Origin: Ruegeria pomeroyi
Lineage (GTDB): Bacteria > Pseudomonadota > Alphaproteobacteria > Rhodobacterales > Rhodobacteraceae
Direction: 5' to 3'
Assembly (NCBI RefSeq): GCF_021405525.1
Contig: NZ_JAGQAG010000001.1
Location: 2,666,001-2,730,000 of the forward strand
Length of the DNA stretch: 64,000 bases
Shown piece by piece: positions 1-8,519 of the stretch. The notes under the pieces are model-generated. The model ran no database searches and was not told the origin of the DNA. It saw only the letters and a program-made list of their open reading frames with translations. Position 1 is the first letter of the stretch, and every line of letters starts with the position of its first letter. A program made the translations under genes and the position numbers.

Positions 1-13
1 CGATATCAGGGCG

Positions 14-1315
14 ATGATCCAGCCCGGCCAGGTCCATCGCGATGTCTATATCAGCGATGCGGTCTATCAGCTGGAAATGCGCCACCTTTTCACCAATGCC
101 TGGGTCTTTGTCGGGCATGACAGCCAGACCCCGAACAAGGGCGATTACATCACCACCCAGGTCGGCGACCAGCCGGTGATCATGGTGCGCCACAGCGATG
201 GCGAGGTGAAGGTTCTTTACAACCGCTGCCCGCACAAGGGCACCAAGATCGCCATCGACCGGGCCGGCAACACCGGCAAGTTCTTTCGCTGCCCCTACCA
301 CGCCTGGAGCTTCAAGACCGACGGTTGCCTGCTCGCCATCCCGCTGAAGAAGGGATACGAGGGCACCGGCCTGGCCGAGTCGCAGAACGGCAAGGGGATG
401 CAGGCGGTGGGTGCGGTGCACAACTATCGCGGCTTTGTCTTTGCCCGGCTGGCCGAGGAGGGCATCGGGTTCGACGAATTCTTTGGCGGCTCGCTCAGTT
501 CCATCGACAACATGGTCGACCGCGCGCCTGAAGGCCGCGTGGAAATTTCCGGCCCGCCGCTGCGCTACATGCACAAGTGCAACTGGAAGATGCTGGTCGA
601 GAACCAGACCGACACCTGCCATCCTATGGTGGCGCATGAAAGCTCGGCCGGGACGGCGGTGAAGATCTATGAGCAGATGGGCAATCCCGAACCGCGCCCG
701 CCCGCGATGCAGATCATCGCGCCGTTCATGAGCCCTTATGAGTTCTTCGAGGATATGGGCATCCGCACCTGGCCCAATGGCCACGGCCATACCGGCGTCA
801 ACATGTCGATCCATTCGAACTATGACGCCATCCCCGGCTATTTCGAGGCCATGGTCGAGAGCTACGGCGAGGAGCGCGCCAAGGCGATACTGGACGAGAA
901 CCGGCACAATACCGTCTATTTCCCCAATGTCATGGTCAAGGCGCCGCTGACGCAGCTGCGCAACTTCATTCCGCTGGGGGCGGACCGCACGCTGGTGGAA
1001 AGCTATGTCTACCGGCTGGTCGGCGCGCCCGAGCAGCTGACCGCCATGTCTGCCATGTATAACCGGATGATCAACGCCCCCACTTCGATCGTGGGTCATG
1101 ACGATCTGGAGATGTATGAACGCGCGCAGGAGGGGCTGCATGCCGAGGGCATGCAATGGGTCGATATCCGGCGGTTGCACACCGGGACAGAGGATTTCGA
1201 GACCGAAGCGGTCGAAAACGGCACCACCGAACGGCAGATGCGCAACCAGTTCCACGCCTGGGCCAAGTTCATGACCATGTCCATGGAGGACGCCGCTGGC
1301 GTCGCCGCCCAATGA
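14..1315 (+). CDS. Rieske non-heme iron ring-hydroxylating dioxygenase, alpha subunit (5' end possibly cut)
   Basis: Catalytic subunit of an aromatic-ring dioxygenase. The Rieske [2Fe-2S] ligands are visible as C72-P-H74 and C93-P-Y-H96. The mononuclear iron site lies in NWKMLVEN...DTCH-x4-H at residues 190-208, with bridging D200 and ligands H203 and H208. At 433 residues it has normal family length. The reading frame stays open to the left window edge and the ATG at 14 has no well-placed ribosome site, so a slightly earlier start is possible. Its stop overlaps the next short gene region, and the beta subunit follows, so the pair should form an alpha/beta oligomer. No reductase or ferredoxin gene is in the window. 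Substrate is inferred from the operon as an indolic or aryl acetic acid, not seen directly. Confidence 0.9.
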   Translation: MIQPGQVHRDVYISDAVYQLEMRHLFTNAWVFVGHDSQTPNKGDYITTQVGDQPVIMVRHSDGEVKVLYNRCPHKGTKIAIDRAGNTGKFFRCPYHAWSFKTDGCLLAIPLKKGYEGTGLAESQNGKGMQAVGAVHNYRGFVFARLAEEGIGFDEFFGGSLSSIDNMVDRAPEGRVEISGPPLRYMHKCNWKMLVENQTDTCHPMVAHESSAGTAVKIYEQMGNPEPRPPAMQIIAPFMSPYEFFEDMGIRTWPNGHGHTGVNMSIHSNYDAIPGYFEAMVESYGEERAKAILDENRHNTVYFPNVMVKAPLTQLRNFIPLGADRTLVESYVYRLVGAPEQLTAMSAMYNRMINAPTSIVGHDDLEMYERAQEGLHAEGMQWVDIRRLHTGTEDFETEAVENGTTERQMRNQFHAWAKFMTMSMEDAAGVAAQ

Positions 1316-1332
1316 TCGAGGGGAATGCAGCA

Positions 1333-1809
1333 ATGATCACCCGCGACGACGTGATCGACTTCATCTATGCCGAAACCCGGATGCTGGACGAAGGCCGCTA
1401 CTCCGAATGGCTCGACCTCTGGCTGCCTGATGCGGTCTACTGGATGCCGCTCGACTACAAGCAGGCCGATCCGGTCAACGCCACCTCGTTCCTTTACGAG
1501 GACAATTTCATGCTGCGCCTCAGGGTCGAGCGGCTGAATGGCGAGCGGACATTCTCGCAGAAACCGAAATCGCGCTGCAACCACGTGATCCAGCGGCCCT
1601 TTGTCGATGTGTTCGACCCCGAGGCGGGCAAGTTCCAGACCGTGACCAACATGCATTATGTCGAGACGCGGCTGGACGAACAGCAGCTTTTGGCACTGAC
1701 CGTGACCCATGACCTGGCACTGGTGGACGGCGCATTCCGCATCGCGGGCAAGAAGGTCGAGTTGCTCAATTGCGACGCCGCCTTTGGCAATATCCAGCTG
1801 CTGCCGTGA
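1333..1809 (+). CDS. Aromatic-ring-hydroxylating dioxygenase, beta subunit
   Basis: Small 158-residue protein of the SnoaL/NTF2-like cone fold typical of dioxygenase beta subunits (RDDVIDFIYAETRMLDEGRY at the N-terminus; IAGKKVELLNCD near the C-terminus). Its role is structural, completing the oligomer with the alpha subunit. The ATG at 1333 is chosen because GAGGGG lies 9 bases upstream; an earlier in-frame ATG at 1312 overlaps the alpha stop codon as ATGA and cannot be excluded. The stop overlaps the GTG of the next gene, so translation is probably coupled. Confidence 0.88.
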   Translation: MITRDDVIDFIYAETRMLDEGRYSEWLDLWLPDAVYWMPLDYKQADPVNATSFLYEDNFMLRLRVERLNGERTFSQKPKSRCNHVIQRPFVDVFDPEAGKFQTVTNMHYVETRLDEQQLLALTVTHDLALVDGAFRIAGKKVELLNCDAAFGNIQLLP

Positions 1810-3419
1810 GCGCCGAGACGGTTTACGCCGCCATCGCGGCCACGGCGGCACGCTGGCCGGACCGCCCGCTGCTTGACGTGCTGCCCGGCACGGCGGCGGC
1901 CTATGACATCGCGGCCGGGCCGGTCAGCTATGGCGCCTTCCTTGCGCGCGTCGATGCGCGGGCCGAGGCGCTGGAACAGGCGGGCTATGGCGCGGGGGTG
2001 CGGGTGGCCGTGTTGCTCGAAAACCGGCCCGTGTTCTTCGAGCTCTTTGCCGCGCTCAACCGCATCGGCGCCTCGATCGTGCCGATCAACCCCGACCTGC
2101 GCGCCGCCGAACTGGAATACCTGATCGGCCATGCACAACCGGCGCTGATCGTCGCCCTGCCCGCCCGTGCCGAAGAACTGCGCGCGGCAGCCTTGGCGGC
2201 GGGCGTTACCGCCCCGGTCATCGCGGCCGGGGACGCCCCGCCCCCACCCCGCGCCGAGGCGACCGTGACCGAGCAGCGCACAGGCGAAGCGCGCGAGGCG
2301 GCGCTGCTCTATACCTCTGGCACCACCGGCAACCCCAAGGGCTGCGTGCTGCCCAATGCCTATTTCCTGCTGGCCGGGCGCTGGTATGCCGATCTGGGCG
2401 GGGTCGCCTCGCTGACCGAAAGGGGCGAGCGGATGATCACGCCCCTGCCGATCTTTCACATGAATGCCATGGCCTATTCCTTCATGGCGATGGTTACCGT
2501 GGGCGGCTGCCTGATCGCGCTCGACCGGTTCCACCCGTCCAGCTGGTGGGCTGATGTGGCCGAGGCGCGCGCCACCTGCCTGCATTACCTGGGCGTCATG
2601 CCCTCGATCCTGATGTCCTTGCCCGAGGGACCGCAGGACCGCGCCCATCAGGTGCGCTTTGGCTTTGGCGCGGGCATCGACCCGAAATTGCAGGCCGGGT
2701 TCGAGGCGCGGTTCGGCTTTCCCCTGATCGAGGCCTGGGCGATGACCGAAACCGGCGCGGGCGCGGTGATCGCCGCGCAGACGCATGACCGGCTGATCGG
2801 CCAATCCTGTCTGGGCCGGGCCGAAGGCTGGGTCGCGGCCCGCGTGGTCACCGATACCGGCCAGGACGCCGCCCCGGACGAGCCCGGCGAACTCCTCGTC
2901 CGCAATGCCGGACCCGACCCGCGCTACGGCTTCTTCTCGCATTACGACAAGAACCCTGAGGCCACCGCCGATGCCTGGGAAGGCGGCTGGTTCCACACCG
3001 GCGACATCGTGCGCCGCGACGCGCAGGGCCGGTTCTTCTTCGTCGACCGCAAGAAGAACGTGATCCGCCGCTCGGGCGAGAATATCGCCGCGGTCGAGGT
3101 GGAAAGCGTACTGATGCGCCACCCGTCCATCCGCGCGGCGGGCGTGGCCGCCGTGCCCGACCCGATACGCGGGGACGAGGTGTTCGCCTGCCTGCGCGTC
3201 GATGCCCCCTCGCCCGATCTAGCCCATCAGATTGCCCAATGGGCGCTGACCCAGATGGCCTATTACAAGGTGCCGGGCTATATTGCCTTTGTGGACAACC
3301 TGCCGATGACCCCCACCCAGAAGATCCAGCGCAAGGCGCTGAAGGAGATGGCCGAGGCGCTGCTCTCGGATCCGGCCACGGTGACGCTGACCCATCTCAA
3401 GAAACGGCAGGTGGCGTGA
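1806..3419 (+). CDS. AMP-forming acyl-CoA ligase (ANL superfamily)
   Basis: Activates a carboxylic acid with ATP and CoA. The P-loop YTSGTTGNPKG begins at residue 169. The motifs GWFHTGDIVRRD, DRKKNVIRRSGENI and the catalytic lysine in QKIQRKALK follow in normal order. Length is 537 residues from the GTG at 1806, which shares GTGA with the stop of the beta subunit; longer readings from an ATG at 1770 would run through that gene's end. In context the enzyme should thioesterify the acid produced by the dioxygenase, ahead of carbon-carbon cleavage. Specificity cannot be read from sequence. Confidence 0.9.
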   Translation: MSAETVYAAIAATAARWPDRPLLDVLPGTAAAYDIAAGPVSYGAFLARVDARAEALEQAGYGAGVRVAVLLENRPVFFELFAALNRIGASIVPINPDLRAAELEYLIGHAQPALIVALPARAEELRAAALAAGVTAPVIAAGDAPPPPRAEATVTEQRTGEAREAALLYTSGTTGNPKGCVLPNAYFLLAGRWYADLGGVASLTERGERMITPLPIFHMNAMAYSFMAMVTVGGCLIALDRFHPSSWWADVAEARATCLHYLGVMPSILMSLPEGPQDRAHQVRFGFGAGIDPKLQAGFEARFGFPLIEAWAMTETGAGAVIAAQTHDRLIGQSCLGRAEGWVAARVVTDTGQDAAPDEPGELLVRNAGPDPRYGFFSHYDKNPEATADAWEGGWFHTGDIVRRDAQGRFFFVDRKKNVIRRSGENIAAVEVESVLMRHPSIRAAGVAAVPDPIRGDEVFACLRVDAPSPDLAHQIAQWALTQMAYYKVPGYIAFVDNLPMTPTQKIQRKALKEMAEALLSDPATVTLTHLKKRQVA

Positions 3420-4594
3420 TGGCGCGGCCTACCAGCTATGAGGGCGTGGCGCTGGTGGCGCCTTTCTCGACGCCCTATCAGCGCTATTCCATCGACACCG
3501 CACATCACTGGATCGCCACCGCCCTGCGCGGCTCCTTGCGGGCGGCGGGGCTGAAACCCGGCGATCTGGACGGGTTCGAGGTCGCGTCCTTCACGCTCTT
3601 CCCCGATACCGCCGTGGGGCTGACCCAGCATCTGGGCCTCTGCCCGCGCTGGCTCGACCATATCCCGATGGGCGGCGCCTCGGCCGGTGTGGCCCTACGC
3701 CGCGCCGCGCGCGCTGTGCAGGCGGGTGATGCCGAAATCATCGCCTGCGTGGCGGGCGACACCAACCATATCGACAGTTTCCGGCAACTCCTGTCCAGCT
3801 TCTCGCGCTTTGCCATGGATGCGAGCTATCCCTATGGCTATGGCGGCCCGAATGCGAGCTTTGCCCTTCTTACCGACCGCTACATGACCGAATACGGCGC
3901 GACGCGCGAAGATTTCGGGCGCCTCTGCGTGGCCCAGCGCGCCAATGCGCTGAAAAACCCGAACGCGGTGATGAAGAAACCCCTGACGATGGAGCAATAC
4001 CTGGGTGCCCGCCCCATCGCCGACCCGATTGCGCTCTTTGACTGCGTGATGCCCTGCGCCGGGGCCGAGGCGTTTCTGGTCATGTCCGAGGATCGGGCGC
4101 GGGCGCTGAACCTGCCCTATGCCCGGCTGGCAGGGGCCATCGAGCGGCACAATGCCCATGCCGACGACCCGATCCAGCTGCGCGGCGGCTGGACGATGGA
4201 TGTGGATGTGCTCTGGGATCAGGCCGGAATGGCACCGCAGGAGATGGATCTGGTGCAGACCTATGACGACTATCCGGTGATTTCGATGATGCAGATCGAG
4301 GATCTGGGCTTCTGCGCCAAGGGCGAGGCCCCTGCGTTTCTGCGCGACAAGGATCTGACCGTTGCGGGCGACTTCCCGCACAATACTTCGGGCGGGCAGC
4401 TTTCCGGCGGTCAGGCCGGGGCAGCGGGCGGCTTCATCGGCATGGTCGAGGCAATCCGCCAGGTCACCGGACAGGCGGGCGGCACGCAGGTGCCGGGCGC
4501 GGAACACGCGCTGGTGTCGGGCTTTGGCATGATCAACTTCGACCGCGGCCTCTGTTCCAGCGCCGCGGTCCTCACGACCGGAGCGCGCGCATGA
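3419..4594 (+). CDS. Thiolase-fold protein of the SCP-x / Ltp2-DitF type, probable CoA-dependent retro-aldolase
   Basis: A 391-residue thiolase-fold protein. At the position of the thiolase nucleophilic cysteine it has MGGASAGVAL, without Cys, as in the Ltp2/DitF branch whose studied members catalyse retro-aldol cleavage of beta-hydroxyacyl-CoA and need a DUF35 partner. The C-terminal GGQLSGGQAGAAGG loop is present. The ATG at 3419 overlaps the ligase stop (TGATG), and the next gene, which carries a DUF35 domain, starts inside its last codons. The pairing with DUF35 supports the aldolase reading; a true acetyl-CoA acyltransferase is less likely without the cysteine. Confidence 0.75.
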   Translation: MARPTSYEGVALVAPFSTPYQRYSIDTAHHWIATALRGSLRAAGLKPGDLDGFEVASFTLFPDTAVGLTQHLGLCPRWLDHIPMGGASAGVALRRAARAVQAGDAEIIACVAGDTNHIDSFRQLLSSFSRFAMDASYPYGYGGPNASFALLTDRYMTEYGATREDFGRLCVAQRANALKNPNAVMKKPLTMEQYLGARPIADPIALFDCVMPCAGAEAFLVMSEDRARALNLPYARLAGAIERHNAHADDPIQLRGGWTMDVDVLWDQAGMAPQEMDLVQTYDDYPVISMMQIEDLGFCAKGEAPAFLRDKDLTVAGDFPHNTSGGQLSGGQAGAAGGFIGMVEAIRQVTGQAGGTQVPGAEHALVSGFGMINFDRGLCSSAAVLTTGARA

Positions 4595-5847
4595 CCCATC
4601 CCCTGTCCCCGCCGCCCAAGAAAAACCCGCAGAAACGCTCGGTCTCGCCGACGCGCCCGCCCGAAGTGCGGTCGCGCGCCGCGCTCCACCTGACCGCCGC
4701 CGCCGCCGAGGGGCGGTTTGCCCTGCAACGCTGCGCCGACTGCGGCAAGGTGCAATACCCGCCGCGCGATGCCTGTTCGGCCTGCCTGAGCACAGACCTG
4801 CCATGGCAGGACATGGCGCCGGGCGGCACACTGATCGCCGAGACCACGGTGCAGACCTCGCCCCGGCTTTACTTCCGCGAGCGGATGCCATGGCGCGCAG
4901 GCACCGTGCAGCTCGATGCCGGTCCCACTGTGCTGGCCCATATCCATGGCGACGTAAAACGCCACGCCCGCGTGCGTGTCACCGTCCGACTTGATCAGGC
5001 AGGCCAGGGCGTGCTGGTCGCCCTGCCCGAAACCGACACCCCGAACATGGAGGACGATCCGCTGATGCGTGCCCTCTCTGCCGATCCCAAACACCGCCGC
5101 GTGCTGATCACCGATGCCCGCAGCGCACAAGCCCCCGCGCTGGCCCGCGCCCTGCAAAAGGCGGGTGCGGCGATCATCTTTGCAGGCGAGCCGGAAAGCT
5201 GGCGACCCTATCCGCAACGCGCCGAACTGGAGGCTTTGGGTGTCCAGATCCTGCCGATGGACGTGACCGACACCGCATCGGTGCAGAAACTGGCGGGCGA
5301 GATCGGCGGCAAGACCGACATCCTGATCAACACCGCCCGGTTCCTGCGCCCCGGCGGGGTGCTGGACCGGGGCGATACCGGCTTTGCCCGCGACGAACTG
5401 GAGGTGAATTACCTTGGCCTGATGCGCCTGGCGCAGGCATTCGGTCCGGCCATGTGCGCGCGTGCCTCCGACGGCGTGAATGCCGCCGCCGCCTGGGTCA
5501 ACCTGCTCAGCGTCGGCGCGCTGAGTAATGCGCGCCCTTTCGGCGCCTATTCCGCCAGCCAGGCGGGGGCCTATTCCCTCAGCCAGTCGCTGCGCGCCGA
5601 ATTCCGGCCCTCGGGGCTCAGGGTGATGAACGTGTTCTTTGGCCCCACTGAAGAGGACGACTGGTACCAGCCACTGCCACCACCGCGCGTGACAGCCTCC
5701 GCCTTGGCCCGCTCGGTCGTCGACGGGCTGCAACGGGGCTTGGAAGACGTCTGGTGCGGCGACATCGCCCAGGACCTGCGCGACCGTTTTCGCCGCGACC
5801 CCAAGGTGCTGGAACGCGAAATGACGCTGGGAGGAGAAGGCGCATGA
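4591..5847 (+). CDS. DUF35 (rubredoxin-like zinc ribbon + OB fold) fused to an SDR-like domain
   Basis: A 418-residue fusion. The zinc ribbon uses C48, C51, C62 and C65, followed by an OB-fold to about residue 150; DUF35 domains dock on thiolase-fold aldolases. Residues about 170-400 have a short-chain dehydrogenase layout, but the nucleotide loop reads VLITDARSAQAPALARAL, without the TGxxxGxG glycines, and the catalytic YxxxK reads Y320-S-A-S-Q324, so the lysine is missing. The SDR part may therefore be non-catalytic, acting as scaffold or substrate channel. Start overlaps the preceding stop and the end overlaps the next ATG (ATGA). I do not know a characterised protein with this exact architecture. 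Confidence 0.8.
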   Translation: MTHPLSPPPKKNPQKRSVSPTRPPEVRSRAALHLTAAAAEGRFALQRCADCGKVQYPPRDACSACLSTDLPWQDMAPGGTLIAETTVQTSPRLYFRERMPWRAGTVQLDAGPTVLAHIHGDVKRHARVRVTVRLDQAGQGVLVALPETDTPNMEDDPLMRALSADPKHRRVLITDARSAQAPALARALQKAGAAIIFAGEPESWRPYPQRAELEALGVQILPMDVTDTASVQKLAGEIGGKTDILINTARFLRPGGVLDRGDTGFARDELEVNYLGLMRLAQAFGPAMCARASDGVNAAAAWVNLLSVGALSNARPFGAYSASQAGAYSLSQSLRAEFRPSGLRVMNVFFGPTEEDDWYQPLPPPRVTASALARSVVDGLQRGLEDVWCGDIAQDLRDRFRRDPKVLEREMTLGGEGA

Positions 5848-6620
5848 GCACTCTGGCCAATCTTGCCACCCGCATCGCCAGCGGAGAGATCCGGGTCGTC
5901 GACCTGACCCACACGCTCGACCCCGATTTCCCGGTCATCATCCTGCCGCCCGAATTCGGCCAATGCGCCCGCTTTCGCATGGAGGAAATCAGCGCCTATG
6001 ACCATCGCGGCCCGGCGTGGAAATGGCACAATATCTCGATGTCCGAACACACTGGCACCCATTTCGACGCGCCAGCGCACTGGATCTCGGGCCGCGACCT
6101 GCCGCGCGCGGCGGTGGACGAGATCGACCCGGCCGATTTCATCGGCCCGGTCTGTGTCATCGACTGTTCTCAAGGTGCCGCGCAGGACGAAGATTTCGAA
6201 CTGACCGTACCCCTGATCGAAGGCTGGGAGGCCGCCCATGGCCGCATCCCCGCCGGGGCCTGGGTGCTGATGCGCACCGACTGGTCGAAACGGCGCGGTG
6301 CCGCATACCTCAACATGCGCGAGGACGGACCGCATTCGCCGGGGCCGACGCCCGAGGCCATCCGCTTTCTGATCGACCAGCGCGACATTCGCGGGTTCGG
6401 CGTCGAAACCGTGGGCACCGATGCCGGTCAGGGCAGCCATTATACCCCGCCCTATCCGGCGCATTACTACCTGCACGGCGCGGGGCGCTTTGGGCTGCAA
6501 TGCCTGTCGGATCTCGACCAGTTGCCTGCAACCGGCGCGGTGCTGATCGCCGCCCCCCTCAAGATCAAGAACGGTACCGGCAGCCCGCTCAGGGTACTGG
6601 CGCTGGTGGAGGAGACATGA
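5844..6620 (+). CDS. Cyclase-family metal hydrolase, isatin-hydrolase-like
   Basis: A 258-residue member of the cyclase / kynurenine formamidase family. The metal motif HTGTHFDAPAHW is intact, and the flanks WKWHNISMSE, GPHSPGPTP, GTDAGQG and the C-terminal APLKI-x-NGTGSP resemble, from memory, isatin hydrolase of Labrenzia (Mn-dependent opening of isatin to isatinate). The ATG at 5844 has GAGGAG 8 bases upstream and overlaps the previous stop; longer readings are unlikely. In this operon it would open the lactam formed after side-chain removal. Kynurenine formamidase is the main alternative, but no tryptophan 2,3-dioxygenase or kynureninase gene is nearby. Confidence 0.8.
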   Translation: MSTLANLATRIASGEIRVVDLTHTLDPDFPVIILPPEFGQCARFRMEEISAYDHRGPAWKWHNISMSEHTGTHFDAPAHWISGRDLPRAAVDEIDPADFIGPVCVIDCSQGAAQDEDFELTVPLIEGWEAAHGRIPAGAWVLMRTDWSKRRGAAYLNMREDGPHSPGPTPEAIRFLIDQRDIRGFGVETVGTDAGQGSHYTPPYPAHYYLHGAGRFGLQCLSDLDQLPATGAVLIAAPLKIKNGTGSPLRVLALVEET

Positions 6621-7339
6621 CCCATACCGCCGTCATCACTGGGGGCAACAAGGGGATCGGCGCCGATCTGGCGCAGGCGCTCCTGGCGCGCGACTACACG
6701 GTCGTGTCGATCTCGCGCCGCGCGCCCGAGGTCTCCCACCCACACCTCCACTCGGTCGAGGCCGATCTGTTGGACGGCCAGGCGGTGGCCGAAGCCGCCG
6801 CTGAAGTCGCGACCAACCACGAGGTCACTCACCTGATCCACAATGCGGGCCTGATCTGGCCCAACCTGATCGAAGCGGCCGAACCCTCGGACATCACCGG
6901 GCTGGCGCAACTGCATCTGGGGTCCGCCCTGACCCTGCTCAAGGCGTTTCTGCCCGCGATGAAGGCGCGCCAGTTCGGGCGGGTGATGTTCAACGGCTCA
7001 CGCGCCGCCCTTGGCGCACCCACACGCACCGCCTATGGCGCCACCAAGGCCGGCATGATCGGCATGGCGCGCACCTGGGCGCTGGAGCTGGCCCCCCATG
7101 GCATCACCGTCAACGTGGTGGCGCCCGGCCCGATCCTGACCGACAATTTCTGGGGTATCGTGGAAAAGGACAGCCCCCAGCAAGAGGCGCTGGCCAAGCG
7201 CATTCCCATGGGTCGCCTTGGCCGGGTCGACGACGTCACCCGCGCCTTTCTGTTCTTTTGCGATCCCGAAAACAGCTTTGTCACCGGGCAGACCCTTTAT
7301 GTCTGCGGCGGCGCCAGTGTCGGATCGCTCCAGATCTGA
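6617..7339 (+). CDS. Short-chain dehydrogenase/reductase
   Basis: Classical 240-residue SDR with complete motifs: TGGNKGIG for NAD(P) near the N-terminus, HNAG, a catalytic Ser in FNGSRAA, and YGATK. The ATG at 6617 overlaps the stop of the hydrolase gene and has GGAGGAG just upstream. As the last gene of the operon it probably oxidises or reduces an intermediate, for example a hydroxylated indole. It is an intact enzyme, unlike the SDR-like half of the fusion two genes upstream. Confidence 0.85.
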   Translation: MTHTAVITGGNKGIGADLAQALLARDYTVVSISRRAPEVSHPHLHSVEADLLDGQAVAEAAAEVATNHEVTHLIHNAGLIWPNLIEAAEPSDITGLAQLHLGSALTLLKAFLPAMKARQFGRVMFNGSRAALGAPTRTAYGATKAGMIGMARTWALELAPHGITVNVVAPGPILTDNFWGIVEKDSPQQEALAKRIPMGRLGRVDDVTRAFLFFCDPENSFVTGQTLYVCGGASVGSLQI

Positions 7340-7396
7340 GGCTGCCTGCGATTTCCAACCTTGCCAAGGTCCGCCCGGCGGGTCACCAATAGCCCC

Positions 7397-8329
7397 ATGA
7401 ACACATCACCGACCTGGGGCGTGGTGGCCACCGTCAAGGCGCCCGAACGCGAGATCCTGCGCTTTGCCGCCTGGCACCTGGAACTGGGCGCGCATCGGCT
7501 GTTCCTCTATCTCGACGATCCCGACCCTGCGGTCTTTGCCCGGCTGAAGGCGCATCCGCGCATCCGGGTCTTTGCCTGCGACGAGAGTTACTGGCAGCGG
7601 CGCAAACTGACCCGCCCGGTGAAGCACCAGGCCCGCCAGACGATGAATGCCCGCCATGCCTATAACCGCGCCGATGTGGACTGGCTGGCCCATGTCGATG
7701 TGGATGAATTCATCTGGTCCGAAACGCCGATTGCGACGATCCTGTCCACCTTGCCCGACGACACGCTTTGCGCCCGGATGCGCCCGATCGAGGCTCTTGC
7801 GGGCGAGGATGCGCTCTACAAGGCGTTCATCCCCGGCGGTCCGGCCCGAGACGGAATCGTGCGCCGCCTCTACCCCACCTTCGGCGCCTTTGTAAAAGGC
7901 GGCTTCATGAGCCATGTGGCTGGCAAAGTGTTTGCGCGCACCGGCATGGAAAAGGTCGACTTCCGCATCCACAACATCTTTCGCAACAAGGAAATGAACC
8001 CGCACCAGGTGGAGTTGGACACGGTCGACCTGTGCCACCGGCACGGCGCCGATTGGGATCACTGGATCGCCGCCTATCGCTATCGCATCGCCAAAGGGTC
8101 CTATCGCCCCGACCTGGCCCCCAATGTCCCGCGCGAGGCGGGCGGACTGAGCATGCACGAACTGCTGAGCGGTATCGAGGAAGAGGAAGGCGAAGCCGGT
8201 TTGCGCGCCTTCTTCGACGAGTTGAACGCAACCACCCCCGAAAGCCGGGCGCGGTTGCGGGCCGCGGGGATGCTGAAGCACCGCCCGCTCGACCTCGACG
8301 GGGCGATACGCAAACAGTTTCCCAACTAA
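7397..8329 (+). CDS. Family 2/92-like glycosyltransferase
   Basis: A 310-residue cytoplasmic protein opening with VVATVKAPEREILRFAAWHLELGAHRLFLYLDDPD and carrying the metal/nucleotide-sugar motif DVDEF, as in the glycosyl transferase family 2 proteins common in Rhodobacteraceae that resemble GT92. The acceptor is unknown. The ATG at 7397 is preferred because it opens directly on the conserved start of the fold. It lies 57 bases after the SDR gene and may be read through from that operon, though its function looks unrelated. Confidence 0.7.
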   Translation: MNTSPTWGVVATVKAPEREILRFAAWHLELGAHRLFLYLDDPDPAVFARLKAHPRIRVFACDESYWQRRKLTRPVKHQARQTMNARHAYNRADVDWLAHVDVDEFIWSETPIATILSTLPDDTLCARMRPIEALAGEDALYKAFIPGGPARDGIVRRLYPTFGAFVKGGFMSHVAGKVFARTGMEKVDFRIHNIFRNKEMNPHQVELDTVDLCHRHGADWDHWIAAYRYRIAKGSYRPDLAPNVPREAGGLSMHELLSGIEEEEGEAGLRAFFDELNATTPESRARLRAAGMLKHRPLDLDGAIRKQFPN

Positions 8330-8390
8330 CACCCCATAGTTTCCAAAAAAGAAACAAATACCGCCAAATCCGCTGCTGCGCGCGCACCAT

Positions 8391-8419
8391 TTGACGCTGA
8401 CTGGGCTTTTTGCTATGCC
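8391..8419 (+). promoter_or_regulatory. Sigma70-type promoter for the RNA helicase gene
   Basis: TTGACG at 8391-8396, exactly 17 bases, then TATGCC at 8414-8419. Transcription would begin near 8426 and give a 5' leader of about 95 bases that contains the start-proximal hairpin at 8496-8518. Confidence 0.6.
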
Positions 8420-8495
8420 CCGCCTAGCCGTTACGCGAAAAACGCGCAATCAGGTCGCACGGACCCGGCGATACGACAGACGTGCGGGCCCGAAT

Positions 8496-8518
8496 AGTGT
8501 CCGCAAACATCGGACACT
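8496..8518 (+). promoter_or_regulatory. Hairpin in the helicase leader covering the ribosome-binding region
   Basis: AGTGTCCG and CGGACACT form a perfect 8-bp stem with a 7-base loop, ending one base before the ATG at 8520. The only Shine-Dalgarno-like bases (GGAC) lie in the right arm, so folding would hide them. Regulation by temperature or by helicase activity is inference. Confidence 0.5.
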
Positions 8519-8519
8519 C

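Noticed and set aside
1656-3122. Minus-strand open frame of 488 codons opposite the CoA ligase
   Set aside because: Shadow of the ligase gene, which has all ANL motifs.
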